The translations under genes and the position numbers were made by a program. Shown in pieces: positions 1-11,919 of a DNA stretch of 64,000 nucleotides. Position 1 is the stretch's first letter. Each line of letters starts with the position of its first letter. The stretch lies in assembly GCA_033065855.1 (NCBI GenBank), contig JAVXUO010001395.1:124001-188000 (forward strand). The letters run 5' to 3'. The notes below the pieces were generated by a model that had not been told where the DNA came from, did not search any database, and saw only the letters and a list, made by a program, of their open reading frames with translations. This DNA comes from Escallonia rubra. Taxonomy: Eukaryota > Streptophyta > Magnoliopsida > Escalloniales > Escalloniaceae.

Positions 1-931
1 AATGATGGAGGGCTCACGGGCCAGTTCTGAGAACAACTGAATATCCCCGTGTTTATCTTCTGGGATTGCATTACACCTCATTCTATTTTGCCTATCGGAT
101 CCTGAGACAGTTATATTATGAGTAGGTAATCCCAAAATTCTATGGTGAGTTCATAGTAGAACAAGTCATTAGTCTTTCCATAATTAAGGTTGTCTTACAA
201 GGTCGGGGCTCTCCGCCTTATACCTACAGTTCCATTGAATTCAGACATTTCTTTACCGGTATAGAGCCAGTTTCTCCCTTGTTGTCCAATACTTACATTT
301 GTTGGATTTGGGCCCATGTCCGAGAGAAAGTGTTAGCCTTGGAAGGCAAACTAACGGTGAAGCTGAATTGGGACTTCCCAAGTGCTTGTGAGATAAGATC
401 TTTGGAGTAAGCCAATGAGGAAGCTCGTACTGCTATTATGTTGGGCCCAAAGATGTTTCAGTCTGGCCGGTCTACTGAGATCAAAATACAAAGCTTATGT
501 CGTCCTCAGGCTGGATGTGAGGTTCGGGTCACTTGGATCAGGCAGTCTTGGTTGGTTCCCAAATGTTTGAGGAGAAGTTTGATACTGACGGGAATCCGAT
601 ACGGTCTCTACACATGGATGAGCCCCAGTGACATCCCATATTACTGTCGAAGGAGAAGCCACCAAAGAGAAGTCCAACTATCGAAGCTACTCGAAACTGG
701 AAAGTCGATGTGGATGCTTATCTCGAGGGTCAATTTGATAGGCAGGGTAATAAAGGCAAAGAAAAAGTGGATCAAATATCTGTTTTTCAAGTGGAGGAAT
801 TGGAGGATACCATTCCTATATTTCAGAGGTCGGCTTATAAGAAAGATCTTGAGACATGGAAGTTAATCATAAATGACGAGGACAGTGTGACCATGAAGAA
901 GATAAAAAAGATGTTGATGGATATCCCATAG
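1..931 (+). pseudogene. Antisense accessory ORF of a Ty3/gypsy element (decayed)
   Basis: A broken reading frame runs from the window edge to about 931. It reads in one frame over about 60-430, then shifts between the open stretches at 438-866 and 710-931. The end is acidic and Lys-rich, including EKVDQISVFQVEELEDTIP. It lies tail to tail with a gypsy pol on the other strand. Ty3/gypsy elements of the Tat group are known to carry an extra ORF antisense to pol between pol and the 3' LTR, and this placement fits. The assignment rests on position and on resemblance to plant transposon proteins of that type, not on a clear domain. At least two internal stops or frameshifts make it non-functional. 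Confidence 0.4.
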
Positions 932-954
932 GTTGCTAATAGAACTTAGAATTT

Positions 955-1125
955 TCTTGCCCTAACTTTTGCCTAGGCCGCCCTTTGCAGGGTTTTCGTC
1001 CAAGCGGGTGCTTTTATTATTATTTTTTTCTAGCATTTTTCATTTTTATTTTTTCTCTGTCCTAACTTTTTCCTAGGCCGCCTTTGTAGGGTTTTCGTCC
1101 TAGCGGGCATTTTTATTTTCCTCGA
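955..1125. repeat. Two-copy direct repeat between the ORF and gypsy pol
   Basis: A segment of about 55 bp containing GCAGGGTTTTCGTCC and the preceding TGCCTAGGCCGCC occurs near 957-1012 and again near 1061-1116, separated by a T-rich spacer. It sits in the tail-to-tail gap between the accessory ORF and the antisense pol, where both transcripts would end. No coding potential. Confidence 0.6.
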
Positions 1126-1309
1126 GGAAATGTAGTCAGTGTTTTAGCTAGTGAAAATAAAAGAATTTTATTTAAATTGACCACACCCGAGGTAACTTTA
1201 GGGGCTGCCTACGTACCTCCATCTATGCGTTACATCAATTCGTGTATGCTGAAAAAATGTTCTTAAGGAGGATCATGTTATTCGTAGTTCAATTACAAAA
1301 TTCACTCAA

Positions 1310-4243
1310 GCATAATATTTCTTTAATCGATCTAGATTGATCAACTGTGACAACTCAATTCTGTCTAAATCGACTGATAGTGCTGCACCCCCAGTCATGA
1401 TTTGTTTGATCATATAAGAACCTACCTAGTTGGGCTCGAACTTTCCTCGTGGCTTCTAAATTTGTCCAATGTTCTCTTTTAACACCAGATCTCCTTTTTT
1501 CAACTCGCGTCCCTTTACTCACTTGTTGAATGCTCGGGCAATCCACTTCTGATAACCTTGAAGATGATAGAGCGCCTTCAACCTTTTCTCCTCTGCCGAT
1601 GCCAATTCTTCAAATCTGTCTCACCCAGGCTTCATTGGCTATCTGGTTCTCCAATAGCACTCTGAGATAATTGACTTCCAATTCTACCGGGAGTACGACC
1701 TTCATGCCGTAAACTAATGAATATGGGATAGCCCCAGTCGGCGTTCTCACCGATGTTCTATAGCCCCAGAGTGCGTAGGGAAGCTTATCTAGCCAACTCC
1801 TTCATGAATGTCATTTTACGTACTCAACATGATTTTTATGTTCTTATTGACAGCCTCGACAACCCCATTGGTCTGTGGCCGGTATGGTAATGAGCGATGT
1901 TGAGTGATACCATATTCTTCAGCCAAGTCTGAGACTTATCCTTCAAAATGTAGCCTGTTGTCTGAGATCAGCTCCCAGGCTATCAGCAGACGATATTGGT
2001 CCGGATAAACTAAGCCACCTTCCATGGCGTTGAGCACGACATACGAAGCGGCTTCTACCCACTTTGAGAAGTAATCCATGGCTACCAGTATGAATTCATG
2101 TCCATTAGAGACCTTGGGACTGATCTTCCCTATCACATATATTCCCTAAATAGAGAATGGCCAAGGGAAGTCATGTTGTATAGCTCTCGGAAAGGGAGAT
2201 GTTGCAAGTTAGCATATACCTGACATTTATGACACCTCCTTACATACTCGACACAGTCCTGCTCCATGGTACTCCAATAATATCCCTATCGAATGACTTT
2301 GTTTGCTATCATCCTCTCGTTCATGTGTGGTCCACATTCTTCTGCACGTATATCCTCCATGACTTGGCTACTATCTCTCTCTCTCGGTAACACAACATGT
2401 GTTCTCCATTATAATGTCTCTTACACAATCTCTGGTCACACATGATGAATTATGCTACCCATAATCTCAGAGCTACTCGGTACTTCATGGAATACCCCTC
2501 AGGATAATTTTTGTCCCGGATGAGATTCTGTATATCTGTACACCAAGGTTCAGCTACTCTGTCTTCTTCGGGTGCTATCATGAAGCAGTAGGCTGGTTAG
2601 TCTCTCTTGTGTATGAAAATAGCTCTACCTCATGTCCTTCAGGTATGCCAACTATTGATGCAAGGATGGCTAGGGCATCGGCAAAGTTGTTCTGGACTCT
2701 GAGTAGGTAATAGAATTCTATATCTTCAAACTGTTCTACAATCTTCTCCAACTATGCATGATATGCTTGCAGATGTTCATCTTTGATTCTCTACACACCC
2801 TGGATCTGGTATATGATCAACATTGAATCTCCATTCACTGTGATCTTTCAAACTCCTAGGTTTAGGGCCATCTCTAAACTAATGATACAAGCTTCGTACT
2901 CGATGGTGTTGTCAGTACCGTCGAAAGTCAGCTTGATGGCTATGGGTGAATGGGCTCCATCTGGTGAGATTAACAGTTTCCCCACTCCAAAACATTTACT
3001 GTTCGCTACTCCGTCAAAGTGCAACTGTCATCTTATCTCTGATTCAACAATGCATACTTCTTCATCTGGGAACTTCGCCTCTCATCGACTGGTATCATCC
3101 GTCAGGCAATCGGCTAGTAGGTCGGACATGGCCTTTCCTTTGATCGACTTCTGTGTGACATAGGTAATGTCAAATTCGGACAACAACAAAAGCCATTTGG
3201 CTGTGCAGTTAGACAGTACAGACTTCTTAAACATGTACTTCACGAGGTCCATTCTGGTCAACAACCTGATGGGGTACGCCAGGACGTAATGTCTCAATTT
3301 TTTGTTACCCAAACCAAAGATACACATGTTTTCTCTAGGGCTAAATAGTTCATGTCTCATTGGGTTCTTACTGTTACTATGACCCTATCCACCAATGAAT
3401 TCTCCAAATGCTAGGCTAACATGGCTTTAGTTGTGGTATCAGTCACAATCAGGTATAGTAACAAAGGGTTGTTGGGTATAGGCGAGCTTAGGATTGGAGG
3501 GTGGTTAAGGTATTCTTTGATTTTGGTAAACGATTCCTGGCATAAGGGGTTTCATTCTTTGCTCGAATCTTTCTACAATAGCTTAAACATAGGCTCACAT
3601 ATCATGGATATGAAGTATGAAACGACTGATGTACAGGATTCTACCCAAGAATTCTGAAATCTCCTTCTTGGTTTTTGGTGGAGGCATCTCAACTATGGCT
3701 TTGATTTTGGCCGGATCCACCTCTATCCCTCATTTATTCACTATGAAACCTAACAACTTTTTGGATGTGACTCTGAACACACACTTCTACTGGTTTAACC
3801 TCACATTGTACTGCCTCAACCTCTCAAAGTATTTCCTTAACATTGTGCAATGATCTCTTTGCTTCCTAGACTTGATGCTCATGTCATCCACGTACACTTC
3901 CACCTCTTTATGGATCATGTCATGGAACAGCTTAGTAGCAGCTCGCTAGTATGTAGCCCCAGCATACTTCAAACCGAAAGGCATCACTGTGTAACAAAAG
4001 GTACCCCAAGGGGTTGTGAAGGTTGTCTTCTCCTGATCCTCGGGAGCCAATTTTATCTAGTTATACCCCACAAAACAATCCACGAAGGATAACAACTCAT
4101 ATTTAGCTGTGTTGTCTATGATCAGGTATATGGTGGGTAAAAGAAAGTCATCTTTTGGAGAAGTTCGATTTAGGTCTCGCAAGTAAGCACACGTCTTGAC
4201 TTGACTGGAAGGTTTAGGAACGGGAACGATGTTGGCTAGCCAT
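1310..4243 (-). mobile_element. Ty3/gypsy pol fragment: RT, RNase H, integrase
   Basis: Minus-strand homology, broken by many frameshifts, follows the Ty3/gypsy order reverse transcriptase, RNase H, integrase. RT lies at about 3400-4240 and has the catalytic box YVDDM at 3881-3894, preceded by a PFGLKYAGATY-like stretch. The RT/RNase H connection is at 3082-3360, with RHYVLAYPIRLLTRMD and AEFDITYVTQKS-like text. A plant-type RNase H follows at about 2600-3080. The integrase core is at 1936-2136 (FILVAMDYFSKWVEAASY), with its C-terminal part down to about 1336. The 5' part of pol, with gag and protease, is missing: homology stops abruptly at about 4243, where GC-rich hAT-type sequence begins. 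Non-functional remnant, probably Tat clade because of the antisense ORF beside it. Confidence 0.85.
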
Positions 4244-4530
4244 TAGAGATGTCAAATGGGCCGGACGGGCCGCGGGTTGGCCCGGCCCTATAATGAACAG
4301 TGCAGGCCTGCGAATAAAGGGCCTTGGACCTGGGCTTGGACCAGACCAAGGTTTCATTTCTCTTATATGTTTCTTGTTTTCTGTCTTGGTTCTTCTTTCT
4401 TTCCCGAAAGGGAAAGGTTTCCCTTTTTTTTTTCTTTCATTATCTTCCACCCGAGACATCCATTATCCACATATCCCATATTTTAACATTTAACTGCAGT
4501 CATTGTAATAAGGAGGAGGTGGCAAGACTA
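4244..4530. mobile_element. Terminal fragment of a hAT-type transposon
   Basis: The sequence starts GATGTCAAATGGGCC and continues with GGCCCGGCCCTATA and GAACAGTGC. The end of the hAT transposon at 52316 has the same layout: GGTGTCAAAC, then GGCCCGGCCCTATA, then GAACAGTGCC. GC-rich subterminal GGCCC repeats of this kind are typical of plant hAT ends. Only about 290 bp remain and no transposase is visible. The open frames here are by-products of the GC-rich repeat. Confidence 0.55.
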
Positions 4531-6671
4531 TAAAATCTTATTTAACCCAGTAAACCAAGTTATTTTAATCTGAAATTTTTAGTAAAATCTTATTTCACTG
4601 ATAGGTATCATTTCTAAAATTGTGTGCCATTTGGAGGTCGATAGGTATTTTTCGTGAAACTGGCCTTTTAGCGCTCGATCCGGACACCGGTTCGAATTTT
4701 TCTGATGAAAATTCTTTAAAATGCTTTTTAGACCAGAAATGATATCAGGATGCTTAAAATAGCATTTTAAGATATTTTGAGATTTTTCCGGTGCCGGAAA
4801 CTCCCAGGGGCATTTTGGTAATTTGTCACCCGAAGGGGTATTTTGGTAATTTGACCTAAGAAAGGTATTTTTGCATAAAGTTACATATGGGAAGCTTATT
4901 TCAGTGATTCTACTTATGCGAAGACCACTTGGGTAATTTAAGTCTGAGGGGCATTTTGGTAATTTTACACCCTTGCGGCGTTTCGATAATTTTACATACC
5001 CGGTTAGGGGAGGTTCATTTTGGGAGTATGCGTGAGTCTGTATTAAGTTATAATATTTTGCTATAGTCTGTGTTCTAATGGTTCGATTATTCCATTTAGG
5101 TTAACGTTAAAGACTTCCGGCTAGATAGTTTAGCTGCGGATCCAGGTAAGGGATTCTATCTGAACCCTGGGTAAGGACTTTCGTCCGAACCCTTAATGTG
5201 ATAACTCATACTCGTAAGTACTCATTGATTTACTTATGGCTAATGCCGAACTCTGAATTGTGTATTTCTATCAGCATGTTATTGCCCAGAAAACCCCGAT
5301 ATTGAACCTAAATCGGTTATTTAGAAATCTTGTGATGCTCGCCTGTTATGACATGCTGAGCAAAATTGATAATCGCATGTTATTTGGATTTGTCATCGCC
5401 ATTCGTTTGGACTCTCTAATATTAATACAAGTTGCATTACTTGCCTTGAAAACCTTTCATTGAGCCCTAAAACGTTTATGGGAACTCTTATCGATGCTCA
5501 TTATCTATTACCCATCGAGCATTGAATAACATGTTGTATTATCGAATTGTTGGCATTCTATACATTGACATGAGATAGTGCCTTGATGGACTAGTCGGGG
5601 GCTAGTGCCTTGATGGACTAGTCGGGGGCTAGTGCCTTGATGGACTAGTCGGGGGCTAGTGCCTTGGTGGACTAGTCGGTGGCTAGTGCCTTGATGGACT
5701 AGTCGGGGGCTAGTGCCTTGGTGGACTAGTGCCTTGATGAACTAACCGGTGTATTGGTGTGGGCTAGTGTCTTGATGGACTAGTCGGTGTATCTATGATT
5801 GTCTGCATTGTATCTAAAAATTTTCTTTAATATCTGATCAAACTAGTTACGATTCTTTTGATACTCTTGGAAAACTTATCATTGAATTGCATCTGTGAAT
5901 TGTTCCGTAATATATGTATATTATAGGAGTTGGTGTGTATTGATGTAGACAGAGATGACTAGAAAGTATGTCTGAATGATTTGTGCTGGTGTTGAAATCT
6001 TTTTGAGAAATCTTCAGTGTATTTTGGCAAGAACTGTCTCAGATGATCTGTATACGTTTTGAAATCCTTTGAAAAACCCTCATCGTATCTTGGAATTGAT
6101 GACTTTGAAAATGATCTTTTGTTGATTGTTTTGGGACTCGTTGTGATTGTATTTGGCAATTTTGGTATCTTATTTCTGATGAATTTTGATCCTATTTGGA
6201 AATCCTTGAGCTCTTCAAAACGTTTGAGGTATGTCACAAATCATCGTCAGTTGGATCCTTTGGAGTCGTTTGGTAATTCTTTTTGTAGTCCTTGTACAAC
6301 CTTACTGAGCTCTCAAAAGCTCACCCTTCGTTTGATTTCCTTCTGCATGTGACGATTAGCTGTCGCATGTTCGGGGATGGGTTAGAGTCTGTGTGAGATT
6401 TCGATGAGCCCATCACTACGGGATAATATGATCCCTACGCAGGTCTGTACGGTTGATTCATTCTATCAGGACTCCACCTCTTGAGAATCTAAGTTTTAAT
6501 AGTTAAGTTTGAGCAGTTATTGAAATCTTGTATTTTAAGGAATTTGGATTGGTATTGGATTAGATGCTTTAAAGTATGTGGTAGGGAACATGATCTGACA
6601 GGTTTGATATGATCCAATAGGTTAACGATCCGGGAGTTCGGGGCGGCGGAGCTCTGGATTTCCGGGGATGT
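4531..6671. other. Noncoding, probable LTR-derived sequence
   Basis: No coding frame. Short repeats of GGGCATTTTGGTAATTT occur at about 4809, 4836 and 4949. The right part ends GGAGTTC...GGGGATGTTACA at 6671, which resembles the terminus of plant gypsy LTRs (TGTAACATCC read on the other strand). I could not find a matching second LTR or a primer binding site, so orientation and element are not determined. Confidence 0.3.
5577..5790. repeat. 27-bp tandem repeat, about 8 copies
   Basis: The unit reads CTAGTGCCTTGATGGACTAG followed by TCGGGGG. The first copies are nearly identical; the later ones (from about 5725) lose bases or carry GGTGTATTGGTG. Each unit contains two CTAGT words. No reading frame is preserved. 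Confidence 0.9.
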
Positions 6672-8238
6672 TACAATTACTCTCAGTGTACAATCATGAT
6701 TGATAAACTAAATGTAAATATGATAATGAGCTACAGAAGTTCACCCACGTAGGGGTTCTAATGATCAATACTAACTTAAATGAATTCGCTCGCTCGGCTC
6801 TAATCCATACCCAATGCGGTCTATTATTGGTTATCACATACAGAAAGGAACTCAAAAGAGAGTGAGCTTTGGAGAGCCCAGTAAGGTCGATCAAGGATTA
6901 AAGACAGAGTGATTCGGACGATTTTCCATCTACACTTAAATGAAAATTTTAAAAGGATTTTTAAATAAACCCACATCATTTTGATATACATAGGGAAGAG
7001 TATCAACTCAATCCCTCAAAATAAATAAACATTTCAAATACAATAAAACATAACATAAGACATTGAGCATGAGTAGTACAGATTAGCAAAGCGACCCCGT
7101 CAATGCTCAAATACACTTTACATTTGCATAACTAGTTCATTTGGGTACTCGTTTCAACCCAGACCAAACCGACCATCCTTATAACACCAACACTGCCCAC
7201 CATCCTTATAACTCATCAGATTTGCTAACTCATGTCAATATTTAGAAGAAATAAACACAATTGAAAACGTTTTATGATGATCGAATCAATAAAATAGATG
7301 AAAATTAATAAAGAATTTCAAACGATCGCTTTAAGGTTCAAGTTAGGGTTTCATGGGTAGTTCCAAAATATTTTTATATCAATCATAAAATCGAAGTACA
7401 ATGAAGTTCGTAAAATTGTTATAATAAAACATTTGAAATCAGAGCGATGAAATAGGGTTCGGATGAAATTCCTTACCTTGATCCAAGCTAAGCGACGCTA
7501 CACGACCTCGATCAAAGTCCTCTAAATCAACTTAGATTGGCAAATTATTTATCAGGATAGAATCTAACTTCATAACACTATAAACCTAATACAAATTTCT
7601 TAGGCATTGCTCACTCTGACACTCTTAACACGAATTAAATCGAAACGGGTCCCACGCACGGCTAACTTAGCTGGAAACCCCGCACACTCCTTAAGGCCTA
7701 CTGATAACCCAAAATTTATACTAAATCCTAGTAAAGCACTATTATAGCTTAAAACATTATAAAAAGTAAAAATATAAATTTTTTAAATATTTTTGAATTA
7801 AAAATAATTTCTTTAAATACCAAAAAAGCCCAAAAATAGCTATTAATATTTCAGCACAAATCAAAGTCCCATAAATTTTAAATAGCTTTAGAATATATAG
7901 GGATAATACATAAATTGAAATCAAAAATTAAAAGAGCATCAAAATCATTTTAAAATCATCCGTTTTTGTTTCATCAAATGCGATATGAATTTAGTAACAA
8001 ATAAACTTTAAAAATTATGAAACTGAAACTTATTTATATTATAAAAACATTACCGTAATTTTTCTAGAATTTAATAAGAATTTTAAAGACTCCATACAAA
8101 TTTTAGAAAAATTGAACTTGCGAAAATATTAAAAATACCAAACGACATCAAAAAAATATGAAATTCTAATAGTAATTCTAATATTGTCTTAAGAACCTTC
8201 CTACAAAGTTTAACATTTTATAAAAACCGTAAGCTATA
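6672..8238. other. AT-rich noncoding stretch
   Basis: Long AT-rich sequence with no convincing frame, RNA gene or terminal repeats. The composition and short A-runs resemble degraded retrotransposon LTR or UTR, but nothing proves it. Confidence 0.3.
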
Positions 8239-9230
8239 ATGTACCACTCCCACTGCGCAAACCCATTTCATCTTATTCTTCTTCTTCTCTTCTACTCTGC
8301 AAACAAAACCCAGAACTCACCCCTCACCCAAAACACCCACGACAGCCTCTCCATTTCTCCTTATACACGCTCAAACCTCACATTGTTACACATACACACT
8401 CACACATCAAAACCCACATTACATACACACTACTCCGTCTTCTCCTTCCTTATTACATACACAAACACACATATAATTCACACACTCTTGCACAGCCACG
8501 GCAGTCCCCTTTTCCATCTCACAACCACCACAAACACACACTTGCTCACAAACAAAACACCATATTCTTCCACCCCTTTTCACAACCATTTCACACACAA
8601 ACACACATACACATTCACCTCACGGCTGCACACATACACATACTACACTTTACACACCCAGGCACACAGTACACGCATAAGTTGTTTTCACAAACACACA
8701 CGCATTGAACATAGACACACACACACCCCACTTCCATTCATCTTTTCCCATCCCTTCTCACGAACCCACTTCGGACACATTTTTCACACTCCTATGCAGC
8801 CCTCACACTCACAGTTCACACACAATTCACTCACAGTTGGGGACTAAACTCATAACCCATACTCACTGCCTCACGGCAGTGCTGCCTTTTACCCCTTGTC
8901 CCTTACACACACACACACCCCTAAACACACACTCACGGACAGTCTTGGCTACTCTTTCACCCACACACACTTCACGTTTCACACACTATAATACACATAC
9001 ACATTGCACAGTAACACCCCACGACATAGAATTCCCTCACAAACCTTACAAACTCAACACACAGCAATCATGCCCAGACCCCACGGTGCACCATGGCTGT
9101 AAGCAGCCCCTTGCTCACACCATGGCTGTCCCCACATCCTCACAGCGCCAACCTTCATGCACATCGTACGCACAAACACCCACACTCTGAAACTACACAC
9201 TCACAGCTAGTAACCCATACACATATATCT
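8239..9230. repeat. CA-rich low-complexity tract
   Basis: About 950 bp dominated on the plus strand by CACACA, ACACTC and TCACAC, with very little G. The Thr/His/Ser-rich open frames (8239-8847 and 8705-9190) result from the lack of G-containing stops and show no domain. Small internal repeats such as CACCATGGCTGT appear near 9088 and 9118. It looks like an expanded, diverged dinucleotide tract rather than a gene. Confidence 0.6.
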
Positions 9231-9384
9231 CTTTAGATTAATTCAGGAAAAAGGAGGGTAGAAGTCTTACCGAAAAACCAATTCGATCGCCAAGAAAATT
9301 CACTTTTCTTTCCCTCTCTTTCTCTCTGTGCATGTCTCTCTACCGTGTAACATCAGGTGTGAAGATAATGTGGGACGACTGATC

Positions 9385-9386
<2 letters not shown>

Positions 9387-9420
<34 letters not shown>
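9387..9420. repeat. (AT)n microsatellite at the border of a mobile element
   Basis: A perfect AT run of 34 bp directly abuts the left terminal inverted repeat of the element at 9421. A shorter TATATATA lies just outside the right end at 10701, so the element appears to sit inside a TA microsatellite. Confidence 0.9.
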
Positions 9421-9422
<2 letters not shown>

Positions 9423-10700
9423 GAACTGATCCGTTGAGAGCGCTAGTAAAATAAGATAAGTTGCTAGCGCGATCTGGCCGTCCACGCACGATCTGTGGAC
9501 TGTCCAGATCTTTTTTTTGCATTTTTTTTAAATCCGTCCGCTACATTATGTAGCGAAAAATTGTTTGACGAAAATACCCCTTGGCCCTTCAAGTGGTTGT
9601 GCACTTTAGTTTGTCCACTACATAATGTAGCAGACATAATATAAATGACAACCCCAAAGTGAGCAAAGACTCTTTTCACTTTAGATCTGGGTAAGACTTC
9701 CCCCCCCCCTCTCTATCTCTCTCTCTCTCTCTCCGGCAGCGGCAGCTATGTACATAGTGTTCTTCCATGCCACCGATCATGGCACTTTCTTCCTCTTCCT
9801 CCTTCTCCGCCGATCGGCTCCGCACCGGCCTGGCCGTGCCTGCTTGCGCCTCCGGTTGCTCCGGCGAAGTCCATGCTGGCAAAGAGTCGGTAGGGGAAGG
9901 ATTAGATGGACCTGTCGTTGTCGTTTCTGTCCACCGATCATGCCACCGTCTTCCTCTTCCTCCTTCTCCGTCGCTGTGCCGATCGGCTCCGCACCGGCCT
10001 GGCTGTGCCTGCTTGCGCCTCCGGTGGCTCCGGCGAAGTCCACGCCGGCAAAGTCTCGGTGGGGGAAGGATTAGGTGGACTTGTCGTTGTTCATTTTTGT
10101 CGATCCGTTATTACGAGAAGATGAATTTTAGTAAGCAAGCCAAATGAATTTGTTAATCAGATCCCAAGTTTGCGGTAGTTTGCCTTTCAATTCCTCGATT
10201 GTTGGGTTCTAAGTTTGTACAAGTTATCGGATCTTAGATCTACTAAGCGTGGTTGTAAAGATAAAATTATTGATAATTCGATCATGTATTGCTACTAATT
10301 ACCATTGTGATTGGTCTTGTTATTTGGATATGTGGCTTCATTGAAGAGAGAGACGCACAAAAATGGATAAGGGTGCGTTTGGTCTTGTTGTTTAGATCTG
10401 TAAAAAAGCTAAGAATTTTACAGAAAAGACCAATGTGTCCTATTCATTGTGGAGGGTCTATTGTCCGCTACATTATGTAGCGGACCAAGGTGTCCTGTTC
10501 ATTTTGGAAAATATAACATCTGGGTATTGAAGGGTATTTTTGTCAAAAAGATGTCTGCTACATTACCGCTACATAGTGTAGCGGACGGACTGAAAAAATG
10601 CAAAAAAAAAGATCTAGACCGTCCACAGATCGCGCATGGACGGCCAGATCGCGCTAGCAACTTATCCTATTTTGCTAGCGCTCTCAACGGATCAGCTCCC
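9421..10700. mobile_element. Non-autonomous TIR element in a TA microsatellite
   Basis: The first ~135 bp (9421-9555), starting GGGAACTGATCCGTTGAGAG, match the reverse complement of 10567-10700, starting GGGAGCTGATCCGTTGAGAG, with only a few differences. Both arms contain GCTAGCGCGATCTGGCCGTCCA, an A/T run and the inner palindrome GTCCGCTACA...GTAGCGG. Long inverted repeats and TA flanks resemble Mutator-type or Micron-like non-autonomous elements, the latter known in rice for inserting into TA repeats. No transposase is encoded. Inside is a GC-rich tandem duplication that looks like captured genic sequence. Confidence 0.7.
9771..10096 (+). repeat. 161-bp GC-rich tandem duplication inside the TIR element
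   Basis: Two copies, 9771-9931 and 9932-10096, begin CACCGATCATG and share TCGGCTCCGCACCGGCCTGG and the following segment. Composition is far more GC-rich than the flanks, and a CT run (9710-9735) precedes it, as in a plant core promoter. An open frame spans both copies (9767-10147), but no domain is recognised. Best explained as a captured host gene fragment of the Pack-MULE kind. Confidence 0.5.
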
Positions 10701-10862
10701 TATATATACCCTAAACTAAAAAATTACCAAAAAAACCCCTCAACTTCTGGTAGTTTTTCAAAGTTTTCCCAAAACTTTCTATTATTTTGAAAAGGCCCAA
10801 AACAACTATTTACAATAAATTAATGTATTAGAAAATGTTAACGAGATGTTACATAACCACGC

Positions 10863-10863
10863 T

Positions 10864-10903
<40 letters not shown>
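10863..10903. repeat. (TA)n(TG)n microsatellite
   Basis: A TA run followed by a TG run. The sequence just to the right (GAGACGCTAGCAAAATAGC) resembles the terminus of the element at 9421 (GAGAGCGCTAGTAAAATAAG), so this is another TA-type border of the same family. Confidence 0.8.
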
Positions 10904-10904
10904 G

Positions 10905-11060
10905 GGCTGCATGCTCTTTGAGACGCTAGCAAAATAGCATATCTACGATTGCTAGCTCGATTATGGCCTGTCCGTCGCTAGAGAGTTGCTACGCTGCCGT
11001 CCGCTATATAGTATAGCGGACTAATTTTCCGCTACAAACGGACCTGCTAGTCGGATCACG

Positions 11061-11104
<44 letters not shown>

Positions 11105-11436
11105 ATCGTGGACGGCACCTATTTTGCTACCGATTTGCCGTCCTCCTGAAAGATCGGCCCAGATCGCGCCTACACTGTATATCCGCGACATAGTGTCGTG
11201 GACGGCATTCAAGTCCTGACACGTGACAACAAAAAGCCGTCTGCTATACAGTGTAGCGGACGTCCCCTAGGCTGACACATGTCAGGACCTGTCCCGTCGC
11301 CCCTTTACGGCCACAACGGTTATCTTGTCCTTATCTGTCACGTCAGCAGTGTCCGCTACACAGTCTGGCGGACGTAATAGTCCGCGATATAGTGCAGCGG
11401 ACAACCTAAAATTGTCCGCTACATTGTGTAGCGGAC
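10905..11436. mobile_element. Terminal and subterminal region of a related TIR element
   Basis: From about 10905 the sequence is a diverged relative of the 9421 terminus. A (TA)n run at 11064-11101 is bounded by ATCACGATCA on the left and TGATCGTG on the right, so two ends meet head to head at the microsatellite. Four or five copies of the family palindrome follow (10999, 11239, 11351, 11380, 11414). The region lies directly upstream of the PMD-Ulp1 gene and is the likely left flank of the element carrying it. I found no matching right terminus. Confidence 0.45.
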
Positions 11437-11919
11437 GTTTCATATATATTCAAAAAAAAACCTAACTACGACACTCTTCTCCATTCTTCCTACTCACAAA
11501 TATTTCCAGCGGCGTTGGCAAGCAGATCTTCGCAATTTCTTCTTAAGTGCAGCTTTAATAGCCTAATAGATCACGTAAATTCACAAAATCAATCATTTAC
11601 ATGTTTGTAATCTATAGTTGTGATGAATATTGCGTTTTATGCGTGGTTTTGATTATGCATTGAGCATGTGCTAGCGATGAGAATTTATATATGTATATAT
11701 TTGTTCATGTGCTAACGTTTGTAAAATTCGATTCCATATATATATATATATATATTATACATACATATGAGTATGTATGCTAACATTGTATGTAGTATGC
11801 ATGTGCTTGCGTTATATGTATTATGCATGTGTTAGCGTCGTATTTTTGTGAGCGATTATCAAAAACCAAACCGTAAAATCTAAATTGAGAAGGTTTTTCC
11901 ATAATTTCAGTTGCAAAAA
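11437..11919. promoter_or_regulatory. Probable leader region of the PMD-Ulp1 gene
   Basis: This stretch is not coding. TATATATTC at 11442 could serve as a TATA box. A further TA run lies at 11737-11755. The last bases before the ATG (CATAATTTCAG at 11900-11910) look like a 3' splice site, suggesting an intron in the 5' untranslated region. Confidence 0.3.

Noticed and set aside
4214..4533. Overlapping open frames on both strands
   Set aside because: They lie in the GC-rich hAT terminal repeat and adjoining T-rich DNA and resemble no protein.
8239..9190. Open frames of 202 and 161 codons
   Set aside because: Low-complexity CA-rich sequence lacking stop codons; no domain or splice context.
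9676..10147. Several overlapping Arg/Ser-rich frames
   Set aside because: They come from the 161-bp duplication of a captured fragment; no recognisable product.
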